Of a stretch of DNA of 64,000 bases, positions 61,307 to 64,000 are shown piece after piece. Position 1 is the stretch's first letter; each line of letters begins with the position of its first letter. A program made the position numbers and the translations under genes. This stretch comes from Pararhodobacter zhoushanensis (GTDB taxonomy: Bacteria > Pseudomonadota > Alphaproteobacteria > Rhodobacterales > Rhodobacteraceae): positions 1 to 64,000 of the forward strand of contig NZ_REEZ01000016.1 of the NCBI RefSeq assembly GCF_003990445.1. Reading direction: 5' to 3'. Below the pieces are notes generated by a model, which made no database searches, was not told where the DNA came from, and saw only the letters and a list, made by a program, of their open reading frames with translations.

Positions 61307-61349
61307 TGCTCGTATGAGCGTGTGGGTTCGAGTCCCACAGCGGCTACCA
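61264..61349 (+). tRNA. tRNA-Leu(TAA)
   Basis: An 86-base gene with encoded CCA. The acceptor stem GGCCGCT pairs with AGCGGCT, the D-arm is GGAATGGTAGAC, the anticodon loop is CTTAAAA, and a class II variable arm (GCTCGTATGAGC) and T-arm (GTGGG TTCGAGT CCCAC) follow. The outermost anticodon-stem pair is a C-T mismatch. Confidence 0.93.
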
Positions 61350-61508
61350 CCTGGACTCTTTCGCATTGTAACACGTTGATTTGCCGGTGTTACGTTTGGC
61401 GTGGGTCAGGTTAGGCGCTCATCGCTGCGTTTCATGCCGGTTTCAGCAACGCCAGCACCCGCCGCGCTGCGGCGAAGGGCGGGGGTGTCGCTTGCCGACT
61501 GGCGGGTC

Positions 61509-62336
61509 TCAGGGTGCGCCGGGGACATCGCCGGGCAGGTCGCCGCGCCCGGCATGGCGCAGCAGCCACAGGGCGTAAAGCCCGTTCGGCACCACCACGA
61601 TCAGCGGCAGGATCATCAGTGAAAACAGCGCCGGCTCGCCGTCCTTGCCCTGCTGGCGCAGCGCGAGTTCCAGCGAGAACGCACCGAAATTCCACAACAG
61701 ATGATATATCACGGCAGGCCAGATCGAGCCTCGGCGCAACCGCATGGCCAGCAGCAGAAGGCCGGTCGATATGGCGGCGACGGATTGCACGGCGGCGGGG
61801 CGGAAGTCACCGATCTCCAGCCCGTTGCCCATATGGATCAGGCCAAACACCCCGCTGGTCAGCAGCATCGCGGGCCAGATCCGCAGCCGACGCCGAAGGG
61901 CCGGGAACAGGATGCCGCGAAACATCAGCTCTTCGGACACCGCAATCCAGACCATGAGGGCAAACAGACCGATCAGCTGCGTCACGGGAGGGGTGCCGAC
62001 CCAGACGACCAGCGCGCCAAAACCGGGCAGATAGAGCCACGGCAACCACATGATCCGCTGCGTGCCGGGTCTGGGCAAGCCCAGCGCCAGATCCGACCAG
62101 CGAAACGCCAGCAGGCACAGCACCAGAAAGCCGGTGGCGAGCGCTTGCGGCACCGGCGCCTGAGCGATCGGGCCAAAGGTGCCCGGCAGGAATCCCAGCG
62201 AGGAAAGCGCCAGCCAGACCGCGAAGACCACCAGCGCACCAACCAGCCCCAGCGGCCTGCGCGGACGGCCGGTGCCCTGCCATGCGGACGTGTGCGGCGG
62301 TTGCAACTCTGGTTGTGGTTCGGGCGCGTCGGTCAC
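61509..62336 (-). CDS. CPBP-family intramembrane metalloprotease
   Basis: A protein of 275 residues with about eight membrane segments. SEELMFRGILFPAL holds the paired Glu and Arg, and the later GLIHMGNG holds the His of the CPBP (Abi) site. Relatives process prenylated or lipid-linked peptides, or aid bacteriocin immunity; the substrate here is unknown. The start overlaps the DUF3237 stop as ATGA. Confidence 0.83.
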   Translation of the reverse strand: MTDAPEPQPELQPPHTSAWQGTGRPRRPLGLVGALVVFAVWLALSSLGFLPGTFGPIAQAPVPQALATGFLVLCLLAFRWSDLALGLPRPGTQRIMWLPWLYLPGFGALVVWVGTPPVTQLIGLFALMVWIAVSEELMFRGILFPALRRRLRIWPAMLLTSGVFGLIHMGNGLEIGDFRPAAVQSVAAISTGLLLLAMRLRRGSIWPAVIYHLLWNFGAFSLELALRQQGKDGEPALFSLMILPLIVVVPNGLYALWLLRHAGRGDLPGDVPGAP

Positions 62337-62815
62337 GCCGGTTCGACCAGCCAGACGTTGATCTTCACCGCACCACGGTCAGGGGGCAGACTGTTCATCG
62401 AGCCGACAAACACCCGGCGGTTCAGCCAGTCCCAACGGCCCCTGGGCGCGGTGATCCTGACATGCGAGAGCGCATAGCGGCCGTTCGGGGTGGGATCGTC
62501 GATGGTCACGCGGTTCTCGATATGCAGCACGGTGCCATCGTCGACCTGCATCTCGTAAATCGCCTCCAACTCCTTGACCCCGTCGGCGCGCAGCAATTGG
62601 CGGTCCGCGCCGCCGGACAGGACAGTGCCGCTAAGGGTCTCGAACCCCGCGGCGCCACGAAAGAGCCCGCCAATGATGGGCACGATGAACCGTTCGCCAT
62701 AGGGGCCAATGCCCAGATCCTGCTTGGGCTGGCAGGTCACGACCGCCTCCCACAGCAGGCGCGTTTGCGGGGCGGGCGCGGGATTGGCGCGCAGAAGGCT
62801 GTCAAAATCGTCCAT
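62333..62815 (-). CDS. DUF3237 family protein
   Basis: A protein of 160 residues, a single beta-barrel domain: DLGIGPYGERFIVPIIGG near the start and a GLLxG-like FRGAAGFETL segment, then WLNRRVFVGSM. The family function is not established. It is the middle gene of a three-gene leftward group with the TetR gene upstream. Confidence 0.78.
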   Translation of the reverse strand: MDDFDSLLRANPAPAPQTRLLWEAVVTCQPKQDLGIGPYGERFIVPIIGGLFRGAAGFETLSGTVLSGGADRQLLRADGVKELEAIYEMQVDDGTVLHIENRVTIDDPTPNGRYALSHVRITAPRGRWDWLNRRVFVGSMNSLPPDRGAVKINVWLVEPA

Positions 62816-62856
62816 AAACCTCTCCAGATCGCGCGCATCCTGCGGCGCGGGCCCCG

Positions 62857-63441
62857 TCAGCGCAAGGGGGGCAGGACGAGGGTCAGCGCCTGATCGGTCA
62901 GCGCCTCAAGGTCCAGCGCGCCGCCCGGCTTGTACCAGAAACTTGTCCAGGCGAGCGCCCCGTGCAGGAACTGCCGCAGCATCGTGGGGTCCAGTGTCGT
63001 GAGACCCGCAGTCTGCGCGTCGGTCAGCACCTGCTGCCATAGCGCGAAATAGGCGCTGCGCCCGTCCAGCAGCACGGCACGCCGCGCCTCGGACAGCGCG
63101 CGCCATTCGTGGAACAGAACCCCCGTGGCATCGGCGGCAGGGCCGTGCAGGTAGCGCAGCTCGACGCTGATCAGCGCGCGCAGGCGGGTTTGCGGGTCGC
63201 TCGCGCTGGCCAGTTCGGCGCGCAGGGCGTCGTGCATGGCGCTGATGACGCGTTCCATGACGGCAAAGAGCATGTCCTCCTTGCTTTTGACATGGTGGAA
63301 CAAGCTGCCCGACAGGATGCCGACCTCGGCCCCGATCTCGCGCACGGTGGTGGCGGCAAACCCCTGGCGGTGAAACAGCCGCGCGGCGGCAGAGAGCAGC
63401 CGGTCACGGGGTTTTTCGGGATCGAAGAGGGGCGGGGTCAT
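62857..63441 (-). CDS. TetR-family transcriptional regulator
   Basis: A protein of 194 residues with a helix-turn-helix at about 12-60 (TVREIGAEVGILSGSLFHHV) and a TetR C-terminal domain of the acyl-CoA-metabolism type. It is divergent from the BKACE gene, and a 20-bp palindrome of the AAGCGCTT kind lies between them. Confidence 0.85.
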   Translation of the reverse strand: MTPPLFDPEKPRDRLLSAAARLFHRQGFAATTVREIGAEVGILSGSLFHHVKSKEDMLFAVMERVISAMHDALRAELASASDPQTRLRALISVELRYLHGPAADATGVLFHEWRALSEARRAVLLDGRSAYFALWQQVLTDAQTAGLTTLDPTMLRQFLHGALAWTSFWYKPGGALDLEALTDQALTLVLPPLR

Positions 63442-63472
63442 GGAACGTGTCTACGCCGTGACGTGGCGGAAA

Positions 63473-63492
63473 ACAACCAAGCGCTTGCTTGT
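63473..63492. promoter_or_regulatory. TetR-type operator between divergent genes
   Basis: ACAACCAAGCGCTTGCTTGT is a 20-bp palindrome with one mismatched pair. Its core fits operators of TetR regulators that control acyl-CoA pathways. Confidence 0.62.
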
Positions 63493-63531
63493 TTTTGCGG
63501 GCTTGTTAGGCTGGGACGCAGGGAGAGGCCC

Positions 63532-64000
63532 ATGACAGACACCGCCATCATCACCTGCGCGCTGACCGGCGTGCTGACCGACCCGCGCCAACACCCGGTG
63601 CCGGTGACGCCCGAGGAATTGGCCGCCTCGGCGCACGAGGCCTGGGACGCAGGCGCGGTCTGCATGCATGTCCATTTCCGCCAGCAGGGCGCGGGGCGCG
63701 GGCATCTGCCCAGCTGGGACCCCGCGCTGGCGGTCGAAGTGGCCGAGGCGATCCGCGCGGCCTGTCCCGGTGTCATTCTGAACTTCACCACCGGCATCGT
63801 CGGGCGCGACCAGTCCGGGCCGATTGCCTGCCTGCGTGCCGGGCGGCCCGAGATCGCGGCCTGCAACGCGGGCTCGCTGAATTATCTCAAGACGCGCTCG
63901 GGCGGGCAGTGGGCATGGCCGCCGATGTTGTTCGACAACCCGGTCGACAAGGTTGCCGAGATCGTCGGCGTGATGGACGAGACGGGGACAAAGCCGGAAT
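63532..64000 (+). CDS. BKACE-type beta-keto acid cleavage enzyme (partial, runs off the end)
   Basis: The first 156 codons of a DUF849/Kce-like enzyme. H46 and H48 in CMHVHFR would bind the catalytic zinc, and ILNFTTGIV forms the next barrel strand. The family joins a beta-keto acid with acetyl-CoA to give a CoA ester and acetoacetate. The gene is cut by the window end; the start has GGGAGAGG upstream. Confidence 0.85.
   Translation, partial: MTDTAIITCALTGVLTDPRQHPVPVTPEELAASAHEAWDAGAVCMHVHFRQQGAGRGHLPSWDPALAVEVAEAIRAACPGVILNFTTGIVGRDQSGPIACLRAGRPEIAACNAGSLNYLKTRSGGQWAWPPMLFDNPVDKVAEIVGVMDETGTKPE

Overview
The window looks like a high-GC alphaproteobacterial chromosome of the Rhodobacteraceae (Roseobacter) type. 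Several gene types point there: a DmdB-like acyl-CoA ligase, an RTX protein with a C-terminal Hint domain, a LigM-like folate-dependent O-demethylase, a BKACE enzyme, and Roseobacter-style GC-rich hairpins between genes. This placement is inferred from gene content only.

Left chromosomal flank (1-18876): a LigM-like demethylase, an acyltransferase-3 membrane enzyme, an RTX/Hint secreted protein, a DmdB-like ligase, an RND efflux locus with its own two-component system, a TetR/MFS divergent pair, a GcvT-family fragment, a MarR/isochorismatase-family operon and a GT87 glycosyltransferase.

Integrated element (about 18877-61306): a temperate phage of about 42 kb inserted in a tRNA-Leu(TAA) gene. 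An 85-bp perfect direct repeat marks both ends. The tyrosine integrase lies next to the right copy, which sits in the complete tRNA. Apart from the repressor and the integrase operon, all genes run leftward. From right to left they are: integrase operon; CI/Cro-like switch with GGGGG-N6-CCCCC operators; small early genes including GapR, RusA and an O-like initiator with iterons inside its gene; a Mor-like regulator; endolysin and Rz/Rz1; terminase; portal; a protease-capsid fusion; a P2-like contractile tail with an apparent -1 frameshift in the E gene; and a cargo region beside attL. The cargo holds a XRE-ImmA protein with a partner, a cold-shock-domain/Mrr fusion, and a membrane protein paired with a secreted zincin.

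The most striking content is a four-gene cassette (39052-45693) inside the head-gene operon: HTH regulator, HsdM-HsdS fusion, PrrC anticodon nuclease, HsdR. This matches the E. coli prr arrangement, in which a tRNA-Lys anticodon nuclease is held silent by a type IC restriction enzyme and released when a phage disables restriction. Here HsdS is reduced to one target-recognition domain fused to HsdM and carries tandem 12-bp repeats like those that change spacer length in EcoR124. The cassette sits between two diverged copies of one phage gene, the left one truncated.

Right flank (61350-64000): a CPBP-family membrane protease, a DUF3237 protein, a TetR regulator, and the start of a BKACE-type enzyme transcribed divergently from it.
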